Shown here piece after piece: positions 53,501-53,867 of a stretch of 64,000 bases of DNA. A program made the translations under genes and the position numbers. The DNA lies in contig CM049314.1 of NCBI GenBank assembly GCA_026874595.1, positions 28,901,729 through 28,965,728 of the forward strand. Direction: 5' to 3'. Within the stretch, counting starts at the first letter, position 1. Each line of letters opens with the position of its first letter. A model generated the notes under the pieces. The model was given only the letters and a program-made list of their open reading frames with translations, made no database searches and had not been told where the DNA came from. Source of the stretch: Sipunculus nudus (lineage: Eukaryota > Annelida > Sipuncula > Golfingiida > Sipunculidae).

Positions 53501-53571
53501 TACAGCCTGCAGGTGGTGCCGGTGATACCTCCCCTGAACAGAGTGGTTTGCCAGAGACTAGCTATGCATGA
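596..53571 (+). CDS. Multi-kringle type I transmembrane protein, 5'-partial gene (28 exons in window)
   Basis: Joined from 28 exons at 596-850, 6714-6968, 9307-9561, 10771-10881, 12186-12440, 12823-13077, 14511-14765, 15277-15330, 16326-16580, 18097-18348, 18985-19239, 21140-21250, 21651-21905, 22821-23075, 28818-29072, 29869-30177, 30893-31147, 33263-33517, 34204-34314, 35830-36084, 38672-38926, 40212-40466, 45195-45260, 46569-46823, 48891-48996, 51500-51648, 52037-52072 and 53228-53571. Every exon has AG/GT borders; all junctions are phase 1 except 48996/51500 (phase 2). The lengths total 5984 bases, which with one base from the upstream exon gives 1994 codons plus stop. The product carries 20 kringles, seven short linkers, one membrane helix and a tail of about 85 residues. 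Kringles are disulfide-bonded protein-binding modules, many of them lysine-binding. The signal peptide and start must lie upstream. Ligand and function are unknown. The model is strong on domains and frame; alternative splicing cannot be judged. Confidence 0.9.
1067..1244 (+). repeat. Left inverted terminal repeat of DIRS element
   Basis: Runs from GTTTTATTACG to the CACATTTTC at 1244 and matches the reverse complement of the right repeat almost without gaps over the inner 150 or so bases. The outermost 25 or so bases differ from the right end and are instead complementary to the left part of 4296-4406. Confidence 0.88.
1590..2240 (+). pseudogene. DIRS reverse transcriptase remnant
   Basis: Around 1620-1690 one frame gives a [13 protein letters not shown]-type segment typical of DIRS/Ty3 RT fingers. 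Near 1884-1920 a frame gives [10 protein letters not shown], containing the RT active-site YLDD. Later thumb-like segments lie in different frames, so several frameshifts interrupt the ORF, and the spacing between fingers and YLDD is shorter than expected, suggesting an internal deletion. It could not encode an intact enzyme as read here. Confidence 0.75.
2355..2645 (+). pseudogene. DIRS RNase H remnant
   Basis: One frame gives IYTDASLLG then a stop. A downstream segment reads [18 protein letters not shown], the conserved DIRS/PAT RNase H motif normally starting with an acidic DN pair. The two halves lie in different frames, so the domain is broken. Confidence 0.75.
3225..4116 (+). pseudogene. 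DIRS tyrosine recombinase remnant
   Basis: Segments in separate frames match DIRS recombinases. SRCRLFTEW near 3240-3275 is the N-terminal core-binding part. [12 protein letters not shown] near 3560-3595 carries the first catalytic Arg region. AHDIRAL near 3975-3995 carries the H-x-x-R pair. In the C-terminal [10 protein letters not shown] segment, where family members usually have an aromatic-Tyr-Leu, the nucleophile position reads Ser. A run of 25 G (3810-3834) also interrupts the region. Inactive as read. Confidence 0.7.
3810..3834. repeat. Poly-G tract
   Basis: Uninterrupted run of 25 G inside the DIRS recombinase remnant. Its length may be unreliable in sequencing. Confidence 0.95.
4296..4406 (+). 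repeat. DIRS internal complementary region
   Basis: The first half (4296-4340) is the reverse complement of the left terminus at 1067-1110. The second half (4338-4406) is the reverse complement of the right terminus near 4584-4654. This juxtaposition of both ends serves as the template that restores the termini during DIRS replication. Confidence 0.88.
4446..4654 (-). repeat. Right inverted terminal repeat of DIRS element
   Basis: Reverse-complement match to 1067-1244, plus about 60 extra outer bases (from CAACAGTTTACTAAC to GGGGTTTTATT) that recur only in the internal complementary region. Confidence 0.88.
4655..6713. other. Remainder of K1-K2 intron
   Basis: AT-rich, with a short ATAAA-type microsatellite at 5510-5536 and a perfect 14-bp palindrome CTGCGCATGCGCAG at 5845-5858 that matches the NRF-1 binding consensus. 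ORFs here lack recognisable domains. Confidence 0.6.
6714..6968 (+). CDS. Kringle exon K2 (cassette position 2)
   Basis: A 255-bp phase 1-1 exon with acceptor TTCTCAG and donor GTTAGT. It opens [13 protein letters not shown]; the second-position Gly-Gly-His is shared with K8 and K14. The lysine-site region reads [11 protein letters not shown], lacking the usual downstream acidic residue, and CYTMDP replaces the common CYTTDP. All six cysteines are present. A Helitron-like element begins only about 15 bases beyond the donor. Confidence 0.95.
6984..8470 (+). mobile_element. Helitron-like non-autonomous element, copy A
   Basis: Starts with a GC-rich hairpin (GCCCCCCGCCAC, AAA loop, GTGGCCTGGGC), followed by CCGT/CATT microsatellite. 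About 180-bp monomers lie at 7083 and 7262, then a nested hairpin-headed module occupies 7447-8082, then two more monomers. The 3' end is a 6-bp stem hairpin GTGTCG-TTC-CGACAC (8450-8464) followed by ATCTAG|T, resembling a Helitron CTRR-T terminus. No helicase ORF. Monomers read CAATGCCTGCAGATA, TTACAGATCGAGTT and GTTGACCTACTTTTGAC. Confidence 0.72.
7447..8082 (+). repeat. Hairpin-headed module nested in Helitron-like copy A
   Basis: Begins TTTTTAGCCCTCAGC with an imperfect inverted partner GCTGATGGGCTA, then a GTCC/GTCT microsatellite, then two about 290-bp monomers around GGATATCTCCAAAGG and GATGGGTGACCTTGACC. The same module sits at the same point in copy C. Confidence 0.7.
8471..9306. other. 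End of K2-K3 intron
   Basis: AT-rich intron after the Helitron-like element. I see no repeat, exon or regulatory element I can support. Confidence 0.6.
9307..9561 (+). CDS. Kringle exon K3 (cassette position 3)
   Basis: A 255-bp phase 1-1 exon with donor GTGAGT. It opens [13 protein letters not shown], then [14 protein letters not shown], and the lysine-site segment [13 protein letters not shown] retains acidic residues. Tyr before the fourth cysteine is replaced by Phe (NNFCRNP). The stretch from about 9363 to 9485 is nearly identical in DNA to K9, pointing to recent sequence homogenisation. Confidence 0.96.
9562..10770. other. Intron K3-linker 1
   Basis: AT-rich, with short A/T homopolymers. 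No domain-coding ORF or recognised repeat. Confidence 0.6.
10771..10881 (+). CDS. Linker exon L1 (long, Thr/Pro-rich)
   Basis: A 111-bp phase 1-1 exon after TTATGTTCAG with donor GTATGA. It encodes 37 residues beginning EYHIRTTTT and containing [13 protein letters not shown]. The composition suggests a flexible, O-glycosylated spacer between kringle triplets. It is homologous to L3 and L4 (shared EYH start, STTPFTG core, same length). Confidence 0.92.
10882..12185. other. Intron L1-K4
   Basis: Contains at about 11271-11405 an inverted copy of a dispersed repeat (TTCAAGGGATTATC, GAATAGGCCTCTTTAA) also found at both ends of 62587-63863 and at 40535. The rest is unremarkable AT-rich sequence. 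Confidence 0.55.
12186..12440 (+). CDS. Kringle exon K4 (cassette position 4)
   Basis: A 255-bp phase 1-1 exon with acceptor TTTGCAG and donor GTAAGT. It opens [13 protein letters not shown], sharing FTVxGTSFRG with K10. The loop before the second cysteine is unusual (LGNKNC instead of VSGKSC). The lysine-site segment [13 protein letters not shown] is the EPLGPW subtype shared with K10, K13 and K16. Confidence 0.96.
12441..12822. other. Intron K4-K5
   Basis: At 382 bases this is among the shortest introns between kringle exons in the window. It is AT-rich with no repeat seen. Confidence 0.75.
12823..13077 (+). CDS. Kringle exon K5 (cassette position 5)
   Basis: A 255-bp phase 1-1 exon with acceptor TGTTTCAG and donor GTTAGT. 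It opens [13 protein letters not shown], matching the TKAG subtype of K17 and K20 and the related K11. It contains [14 protein letters not shown] and [16 protein letters not shown], with all six cysteines. Confidence 0.96.
13700..13797. repeat. Compound microsatellite (ATGT, CTGT, CTGGT, ATGT)
   Basis: Serial blocks of ATGT, CTGT, five-base CTGGT and again ATGT repeats, showing stepwise mutation and expansion of related tetra- and pentamers. Confidence 0.92.
14140..14326 (-). mobile_element. Short pogo/Tigger-type MITE, copy 1
   Basis: About 180 bp ending GAGGTTTCACTGTA. Its reverse complement matches 29107-29288 throughout (shared TTTTGCTCTTTATAT and ACTTTGTGGTGGTCC-like blocks). The TACAGTxAAACCTC end resembles Tigger terminal repeats and the TA target preference. 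Confidence 0.6.
14511..14765 (+). CDS. Kringle exon K6 (cassette position 6)
   Basis: A 255-bp phase 1-1 exon with acceptor TCTTACAG. It opens [13 protein letters not shown], then [14 protein letters not shown] and [16 protein letters not shown]. An Ala-rich helix-like stretch (VAAAAAFC) precedes the fourth cysteine. The donor is GTGCGG, the weakest 5' splice site among the kringle exons, so skipping or an alternative donor is conceivable; an in-frame stop lies about 60 bases downstream. Confidence 0.95.
14766..15276. other. Intron K6-linker 2
   Basis: AT-rich intron with no repeat or exon seen. Confidence 0.65.
15277..15330 (+). CDS. Linker exon L2 (short)
   Basis: A 54-bp phase 1-1 exon after GATTTCAG with donor GTAGGC. 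It encodes [18 protein letters not shown], a short Pro/Thr/Ser spacer between the first and second six-kringle cassettes. The EYH start relates it to the other linkers. Its length equals the linker part of the K13 exon. Confidence 0.82.
15331..16325. other. Intron L2-K7
   Basis: AT-rich with no recognised element. Confidence 0.6.
16326..16580 (+). CDS. Kringle exon K7 (cassette position 1)
   Basis: A 255-bp phase 1-1 exon with acceptor CCACAG and donor GTGTGT. It opens [13 protein letters not shown], closely matching K1. CQPW replaces the usual CQRW. The lysine-site segment [13 protein letters not shown] is the K1 type, followed by [11 protein letters not shown]. Confidence 0.96.
16581..18096. 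other. Intron K7-K8
   Basis: Contains short AT microsatellites (16921-16938, 17164-17183) and the 24-bp minisatellite at 17516-17829. The rest is unremarkable. Confidence 0.65.
17516..17829. repeat. 24-bp minisatellite, about 13 units
   Basis: Head-to-tail copies of a unit close to AAGATTCTGGTCAGTTGGCC plus four variable bases. Variants alternate between GTCAGTTGG and GTTGGTTGG and between GATTCTG and GACTCTG; one unit is about 2 bases short. Long ORFs on both strands here only reflect the 24-bp (multiple of 3) period. Confidence 0.95.
18097..18348 (+). CDS. Kringle exon K8 (cassette position 2)
   Basis: A 252-bp phase 1-1 exon, one codon shorter than the others. It opens [13 protein letters not shown], then [29 protein letters not shown] and [12 protein letters not shown]. 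The missing codon is where others read DPNxRW. GGH, LW before the conserved GPW and CYTM group it with K14 and K2. Acceptor TTATAG, donor GTAATA. Confidence 0.94.
18349..18984. other. Intron K8-K9
   Basis: AT-rich with nothing recognised. Confidence 0.65.
18985..19239 (+). CDS. Kringle exon K9 (cassette position 3)
   Basis: A 255-bp phase 1-1 exon with acceptor ATTTCAG and donor GTAAGG. It opens [13 protein letters not shown], then [14 protein letters not shown] and [13 protein letters not shown]. From the GGTAAGAGCTGC block to CGTAACCC it is nearly identical in DNA to K3, while the first third and last third differ more. Confidence 0.96.
19240..21139. other. Intron K9-linker 3
   Basis: From about 19373 a diverged copy of the dispersed AAAGGGGCCCAATC repeat family is present. 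The rest is AT-rich with no domain-bearing ORF. Confidence 0.5.
21140..21250 (+). CDS. Linker exon L3 (long, Thr/Pro-rich)
   Basis: A 111-bp phase 1-1 exon with acceptor CTCTTCAG and donor GTATTA. It encodes [14 protein letters not shown] followed by [14 protein letters not shown]. It ends in A instead of G, so the codon shared with K10 becomes Asn where nearly all other kringles have Asp or Glu. It occupies the same cassette slot as L1 and L4. Confidence 0.9.
21251..21650. other. Intron L3-K10
   Basis: 400 bases, AT-rich, no repeat seen. Confidence 0.7.
21651..21905 (+). CDS. Kringle exon K10 (cassette position 4)
   Basis: A 255-bp phase 1-1 exon with acceptor CTTTATAG and donor GTGAGT. 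After splicing it begins [13 protein letters not shown], the K4 subtype. It contains [14 protein letters not shown] and [16 protein letters not shown], and ends [10 protein letters not shown]. Six cysteines in register. Confidence 0.96.
21906..22820. other. Intron K10-K11
   Basis: AT-rich with no recognised element. Confidence 0.6.
22821..23075 (+). CDS. Kringle exon K11 (cassette position 5)
   Basis: A 255-bp phase 1-1 exon with acceptor TCTCTCAG and donor GTGAGT. It opens [13 protein letters not shown], related to K5. It contains [14 protein letters not shown] and [16 protein letters not shown] and ends [10 protein letters not shown]. Confidence 0.96.
23493..23543. repeat. AT dinucleotide microsatellite
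   Basis: About 25 uninterrupted AT units. Confidence 0.95.
23645..26140 (+). repeat. Hairpin-headed tandem element, about 3 units
   Basis: Units start near 23645, 24557 and 25366 and share blocks such as CACTTCAAGxCTGCCTAATATC and CCTTAAATTTTGxCCAAC. The first two begin with CTCAGCTGACTATAAGTCATCTGAGCTATAG, which folds into a stem (CTCAG/CTGAG and TGACT/AGTCA), followed by a GTCC microsatellite. Copies are diverged and units 1 and 2 are separated by the poly-C tract. Confidence 0.75.
24488..24511. repeat. Poly-C tract
   Basis: 24 consecutive C; length may be unreliable. Confidence 0.95.
26640..27215 (-). repeat. AT-rich dispersed repeat, copy 1
   Basis: Matches 28155-28726 along its length (TGCGAATACTTTGCAA, TGTACTCCATTATAAAATTTCTT, AAGTCAAAATCTGT, ACCAGCATGTGCCTCATTTC). 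Ends in CAGCTGAGCGCCGTGACCCATAGG, similar to the 3' end of the hairpin-headed elements. Confidence 0.75.
28155..28726 (-). repeat. AT-rich dispersed repeat, copy 2
   Basis: Direct, diverged copy of 26640-27215, ending in CAGCTGAGAGCAACCCATGGGTCCCTTGTTTAT about 90 bases before the K12 exon. ORFs in the two copies are similar only because the DNA is. Confidence 0.75.
28818..29072 (+). CDS. Kringle exon K12 (cassette position 6)
   Basis: A 255-bp phase 1-1 exon with acceptor TCTGCAG and donor GTAAGT. It opens [13 protein letters not shown], then [38 protein letters not shown] and [10 protein letters not shown]. It corresponds to K6 and K18 (LQY/VQY/LLY start, Asp-rich segment after PHxH). Confidence 0.96.
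29073..29868. other. Intron K12-K13
   Basis: Contains a MITE-like repeat at 29107-29288. No separate linker exon exists here: the linker is part of the K13 exon. Confidence 0.65.
29107..29288 (+). mobile_element. Short pogo/Tigger-type MITE, copy 2
   Basis: Begins ACAGTAAAACCTAAAAAATTC and ends GATACTTTACTGTA, an imperfect terminal inverted repeat. Reverse-complement homologue of 14140-14326. Confidence 0.65.
29869..30177 (+). CDS. Fused linker plus kringle exon K13 (cassette position 1)
   Basis: A 309-bp phase 1-1 exon with acceptor AATTTCAG and donor GTGAGG. The first 18 codons ([18 protein letters not shown]) are a linker like L2 and L5; the rest is a kringle starting [13 protein letters not shown] with [14 protein letters not shown] and [16 protein letters not shown]. 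All other linkers in the window are separate exons, so an intron has been lost exactly between linker and kringle here, or was never gained. Confidence 0.95.
30178..30892. other. Intron K13-K14
   Basis: AT-rich with nothing recognised. Confidence 0.65.
30893..31147 (+). CDS. Kringle exon K14 (cassette position 2)
   Basis: A 255-bp phase 1-1 exon with acceptor ATTCAG and donor GTTAGT. It opens [13 protein letters not shown], then [14 protein letters not shown] and [25 protein letters not shown] (split here only for description). The conserved NYC is NDC and GPW is GTW, so the binding face is altered; six cysteines remain. Closest to K8. Confidence 0.95.
32562..32706 (-). repeat. TRIM LTR (3' copy in element orientation)
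   Basis: 145-bp TGTTAC...GTAACA repeat. Minus-strand A box at 32650-32660 (TAGCTAAGCGG) and B box at 32607-32617 (GGTTCTAATCC). Confidence 0.75.
32826..32981 (-). repeat. TRIM LTR (5' copy in element orientation)
   Basis: 156-bp TGTTAC...GTAACA repeat. Minus-strand A box TAGCGAAGCGG at 32914-32924 and a perfect B box GGTTCGACTCC at 32871-32881, with 32 bases between them. Confidence 0.75.
33263..33517 (+). CDS. Kringle exon K15 (cassette position 3)
   Basis: A 255-bp phase 1-1 exon with acceptor GTTTCAG and donor GTAAGA. It opens [13 protein letters not shown], then [14 protein letters not shown]; the PHQH is the hallmark shared with K3 and K9. YADG replaces the common [20 protein letters not shown] follows. 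Confidence 0.96.
33518..34203. other. Intron K15-linker 4
   Basis: AT-rich with nothing recognised. Confidence 0.65.
34204..34314 (+). CDS. Linker exon L4 (long, Thr/Pro-rich)
   Basis: A 111-bp phase 1-1 exon with acceptor TTTTCAG and donor GTAAGG. It encodes [14 protein letters not shown] and [12 protein letters not shown]. Same slot and length as L1 and L3, but with a Gly run instead of Pro/Ala near its end. Confidence 0.9.
34315..35829. other. Intron L4-K16
   Basis: Contains a possible degenerate tRNA-derived SINE at about 35395-35610. The rest is AT-rich. Confidence 0.55.
35395..35610 (+). mobile_element. Possible old SINE fragment
   Basis: TAGCTCAGGGGCAAAGTACAGGACTCTAAGG resembles a tRNA D-arm and anticodon region (A-box-like start), and part of the following sequence recurs near 31290-31400. 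The B box is not clear, so this is tentative. Confidence 0.35.
35830..36084 (+). CDS. Kringle exon K16 (cassette position 4)
   Basis: A 255-bp phase 1-1 exon with acceptor CATTTCAG and donor GTAATG. It opens [13 protein letters not shown], then [31 protein letters not shown] and [10 protein letters not shown]. The [11 protein letters not shown] segment is identical to K4, its counterpart two cassettes upstream. His replaces Tyr before the fourth cysteine. Confidence 0.95.
36555..37934 (+). mobile_element. Helitron-like non-autonomous element, copy B
   Basis: Hairpin head GCCCCCGCCAC-AAA-GTGGCCGGGGC, then CCGTCCTT microsatellite. Seven tandem monomers of about 180 bp (starting near 36660, 36841, 37021, 37201, 37363, 37543 and 37727) follow. 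The 3' hairpin GTGTCG-TTC-CGACAC precedes ATCTAG|T. It lacks the nested module of copies A and C, so it represents the simpler form. Confidence 0.75.
37939..38250 (+). mobile_element. tRNA-derived SINE
   Basis: The head GATGGTGTAATGGTTAAGG (A box) and GAGTTGAAATCCC (B box) lie at tRNA spacing with a CTCATGA anticodon-like loop. The body TTGGGCAAGGTCCCAACCTC and TCCACCCAGCAG is typical of metazoan SINE central regions. It ends in ten A. It starts within a few bases of the end of Helitron-like copy B. Confidence 0.8.
38672..38926 (+). CDS. Kringle exon K17 (cassette position 5)
   Basis: A 255-bp phase 1-1 exon with acceptor GTTACAG and donor GTAGGT. It opens [13 protein letters not shown], then [14 protein letters not shown]. 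The ligand-facing motifs are degraded: NPD is NPG, the acidic partner is shifted ([11 protein letters not shown]), and RWEYC is RQDFC. All six cysteines persist. DHNISK contains an N-glycosylation sequon. Probably structural or with changed binding. Confidence 0.94.
38927..40211. other. Intron K17-K18
   Basis: AT-rich with nothing recognised. Confidence 0.6.
40212..40466 (+). CDS. Kringle exon K18 (cassette position 6)
   Basis: A 255-bp phase 1-1 exon with acceptor TTGACAG and donor GTAAAT. It opens [13 protein letters not shown], then [20 protein letters not shown] and [16 protein letters not shown], ending [10 protein letters not shown]. It is noticeably richer in G and C at third positions than its neighbours. 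Confidence 0.96.
40535..42230 (+). repeat. Old dispersed repeat split by Tigger-like insertion
   Basis: Left part (AAAGGGCCCAATCATCTATCTGACC, AGAGCTTTGCAAATGG) and the right part after 42056 (CTTATAAGAACTT, AAATTACCC) match consecutive parts of 62587-62965, showing one repeat later interrupted. Confidence 0.65.
40782..42054. mobile_element. Pogo/Tigger-like non-autonomous DNA transposon
   Basis: Begins CAGGGAAAACTGGTCTAATGG and ends CCGCTTTAAACAGGTTTAACTG, an imperfect inverted pair of the Tigger type, flanked by TA on both sides. 1.27 kb. The interior repeats GGACA motifs near both ends. I see no convincing transposase; an 94-codon minus-strand ORF (41473-41757) is of unknown origin. Confidence 0.68.
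43359..44929 (+). mobile_element. Helitron-like non-autonomous element, copy C (5'-truncated)
   Basis: Starts inside the head hairpin (AAAGTGGCCGGGGCATATAG). Monomers near 43424, 43604 and 43783, then the nested hairpin-headed module at 43970-44540, then two more monomers and the ending GTGTCGTTCTGACACATCTAG|T (stem has one changed base). Same plan as copy A, with one extra monomer. Confidence 0.72.
43970..44540 (+). repeat. Hairpin-headed module nested in copy C
   Basis: Same sequence and position as 7447-8082 in copy A (TTTTTAGCCCTCAGCTCATAGG start, TAATATTCTAGTTT end), with an internal deletion in its first monomer relative to copy A. Confidence 0.7.
45195..45260 (+). CDS. Linker exon L5 (short)
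   Basis: A 66-bp phase 1-1 exon with acceptor TTTTGCAG and donor GTAAGG. It encodes [14 protein letters not shown] and TTTVAPGT. Very Thr-rich, with an NVT N-glycosylation sequon. It corresponds to L2 and to the linker fused to K13, but is four codons longer. Confidence 0.88.
45261..46568. other. Intron L5-K19
   Basis: AT-rich, with a probable tRNA-derived SINE fragment at 46165-46300. Confidence 0.6.
46165..46300 (+). mobile_element. Probable tRNA-derived SINE fragment
   Basis: TTGTGGTTAAGGCATTGGACTTCAGA followed by GGGTCATTAGTCCAAACCCT resembles a tRNA gene with A-box and diverged B-box (TTAGTCCAAACCC) at normal spacing. No polyA tail is seen. Confidence 0.5.
46569..46823 (+). CDS. Kringle exon K19
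   Basis: A 255-bp phase 1-1 exon with acceptor AATAACAG and donor GTAAGC. It starts GT, so the split codon is Gly ([13 protein letters not shown]) where others have Asp, Glu or Asn. It contains [14 protein letters not shown] (an NTS sequon), [10 protein letters not shown] and [16 protein letters not shown]. It fits no cassette subtype cleanly. Confidence 0.96.
46824..48890. other. Intron K19-K20
   Basis: AT-rich with no recognised repeat or exon. Confidence 0.6.
48891..48996 (+). CDS. Kringle exon K20a (5' half of split kringle)
   Basis: A 106-bp exon, phase 1 to phase 2, with acceptor TATTTCAG and donor GTAAAT. It encodes [13 protein letters not shown], then [12 protein letters not shown] and the start of a Lys codon. 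The TKAG start matches K5 and K17. Reading through the donor meets a stop immediately, so splicing to 51500 is required. Confidence 0.9.
48981..49838 (+). repeat. About 38-bp minisatellite spanning the K20a splice donor
   Basis: Some 20 imperfect head-to-tail copies of a unit like CACCACACAGCCATGAGTAAATAAGGTTCTTCTAATAT. The first unit includes the last 16 exon bases (CACCACACAACCACAA) and the functional donor GTAAATAAGG. Most units therefore repeat a donor-like GAGTAAATAAGG. Confidence 0.9.
48997..51499. other. Intron inside kringle 20
   Basis: 2.5 kb, the only phase-2 intron in the window. It starts with a minisatellite (48981-49838) and then carries a hairpin-family tandem element (about 49860-51325). 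The acceptor is CTTTGCAG. Confidence 0.85.
49860..51325 (+). repeat. Tandem element of the 53868-56795 family, headless copy
   Basis: Shares blocks CATTGATCATGGGG, TTTCATCAGTTCCTG, ACTGGTGGCACCAC and ACCTAGAATCTTCT with 53868-56795, and ends ATTCAGCTGAGCGTCTTAGCG...GGGCCACTTGG. The hairpin head was not found. Monomers are more diverged than those downstream of the gene. Confidence 0.68.
51500..51648 (+). CDS. Kringle exon K20b (3' half of split kringle)
   Basis: A 149-bp exon, phase 2 to phase 1, with donor GTGAGA. It encodes [20 protein letters not shown], then [17 protein letters not shown] and [10 protein letters not shown]. Joined to K20a the kringle aligns without gaps to the single-exon kringles. 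DEC contributes a seventh cysteine absent from every other kringle here. Confidence 0.92.
51649..52036. other. Intron K20b-linker 6
   Basis: 388 bases, AT-rich, nothing recognised. Confidence 0.7.
52037..52072 (+). CDS. Linker exon L6 (juxtamembrane)
   Basis: A 36-bp phase 1-1 exon with acceptor TTTCACAG and donor GTGACT, encoding [12 protein letters not shown]. It keeps the frame between K20b and the membrane exon. Small and with a modest donor, so less certain than the others. Confidence 0.7.
52073..53227. other. Intron L6-membrane exon
   Basis: Contains a repeat-like stretch at about 52515-52960 with a GTCC/GTCT microsatellite and a perfect 11-bp inverted repeat TGACCTTGACA / TGTCAAGGTCA at 52711-52737 (5-base loop). 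Confidence 0.6.
53228..53571 (+). CDS. Terminal exon: transmembrane helix and cytoplasmic tail
   Basis: A 344-bp exon, phase 1 start (acceptor TTTTCAG) to a TGA at 53569-53571. After GQTNGG comes a hydrophobic helix of about 22 residues ([22 protein letters not shown]), then LRQNQK as a basic stop-transfer. The tail of about 85 residues is charged, with basic patches (GRLRSI, RQRFRNE), a FENPAY motif of the NPxY class bound by PTB-domain or clathrin adaptors, then a Pro/Gly-rich end [11 protein letters not shown] and a C-terminal TSYA. This fixes the protein as type I membrane-anchored. No kinase or protease domain. Confidence 0.93.
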
Positions 53572-53867
53572 TGAATGGGCTGTGGAAATTTCCTGTTAGA
53601 CTGGTATCTAGTATTTTATACTGAGAATATTTCCAGTAAGACTGTTACCCAGCAGGTTTACATGGTCAAACTACTCTCAGCTAATCTATAGCCATTTTCA
53701 GTATTTTAATCGGTGACAGCAGTTAAATTATGCCTGAACTCTTTGCAAAGACAGCTTCAAAAAGATAGCATCCATGATCATTTAAAATATGCCATTCTTC
53801 GACTCCTGCCAGTTGAAGTAAGACTTATCTCCACCAAGGAGGTTATGTTTTAGCCATGTCTGTTAGT
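53572..53867 (+). other. Proximal 3' UTR
   Basis: Sequence after the stop codon with no further ORF. The polyadenylation site is not certain; AATAAA hexamers occur at 58384-58389 and 58533-58538, beyond the large repeat, so the UTR may be very long. Confidence 0.5.
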
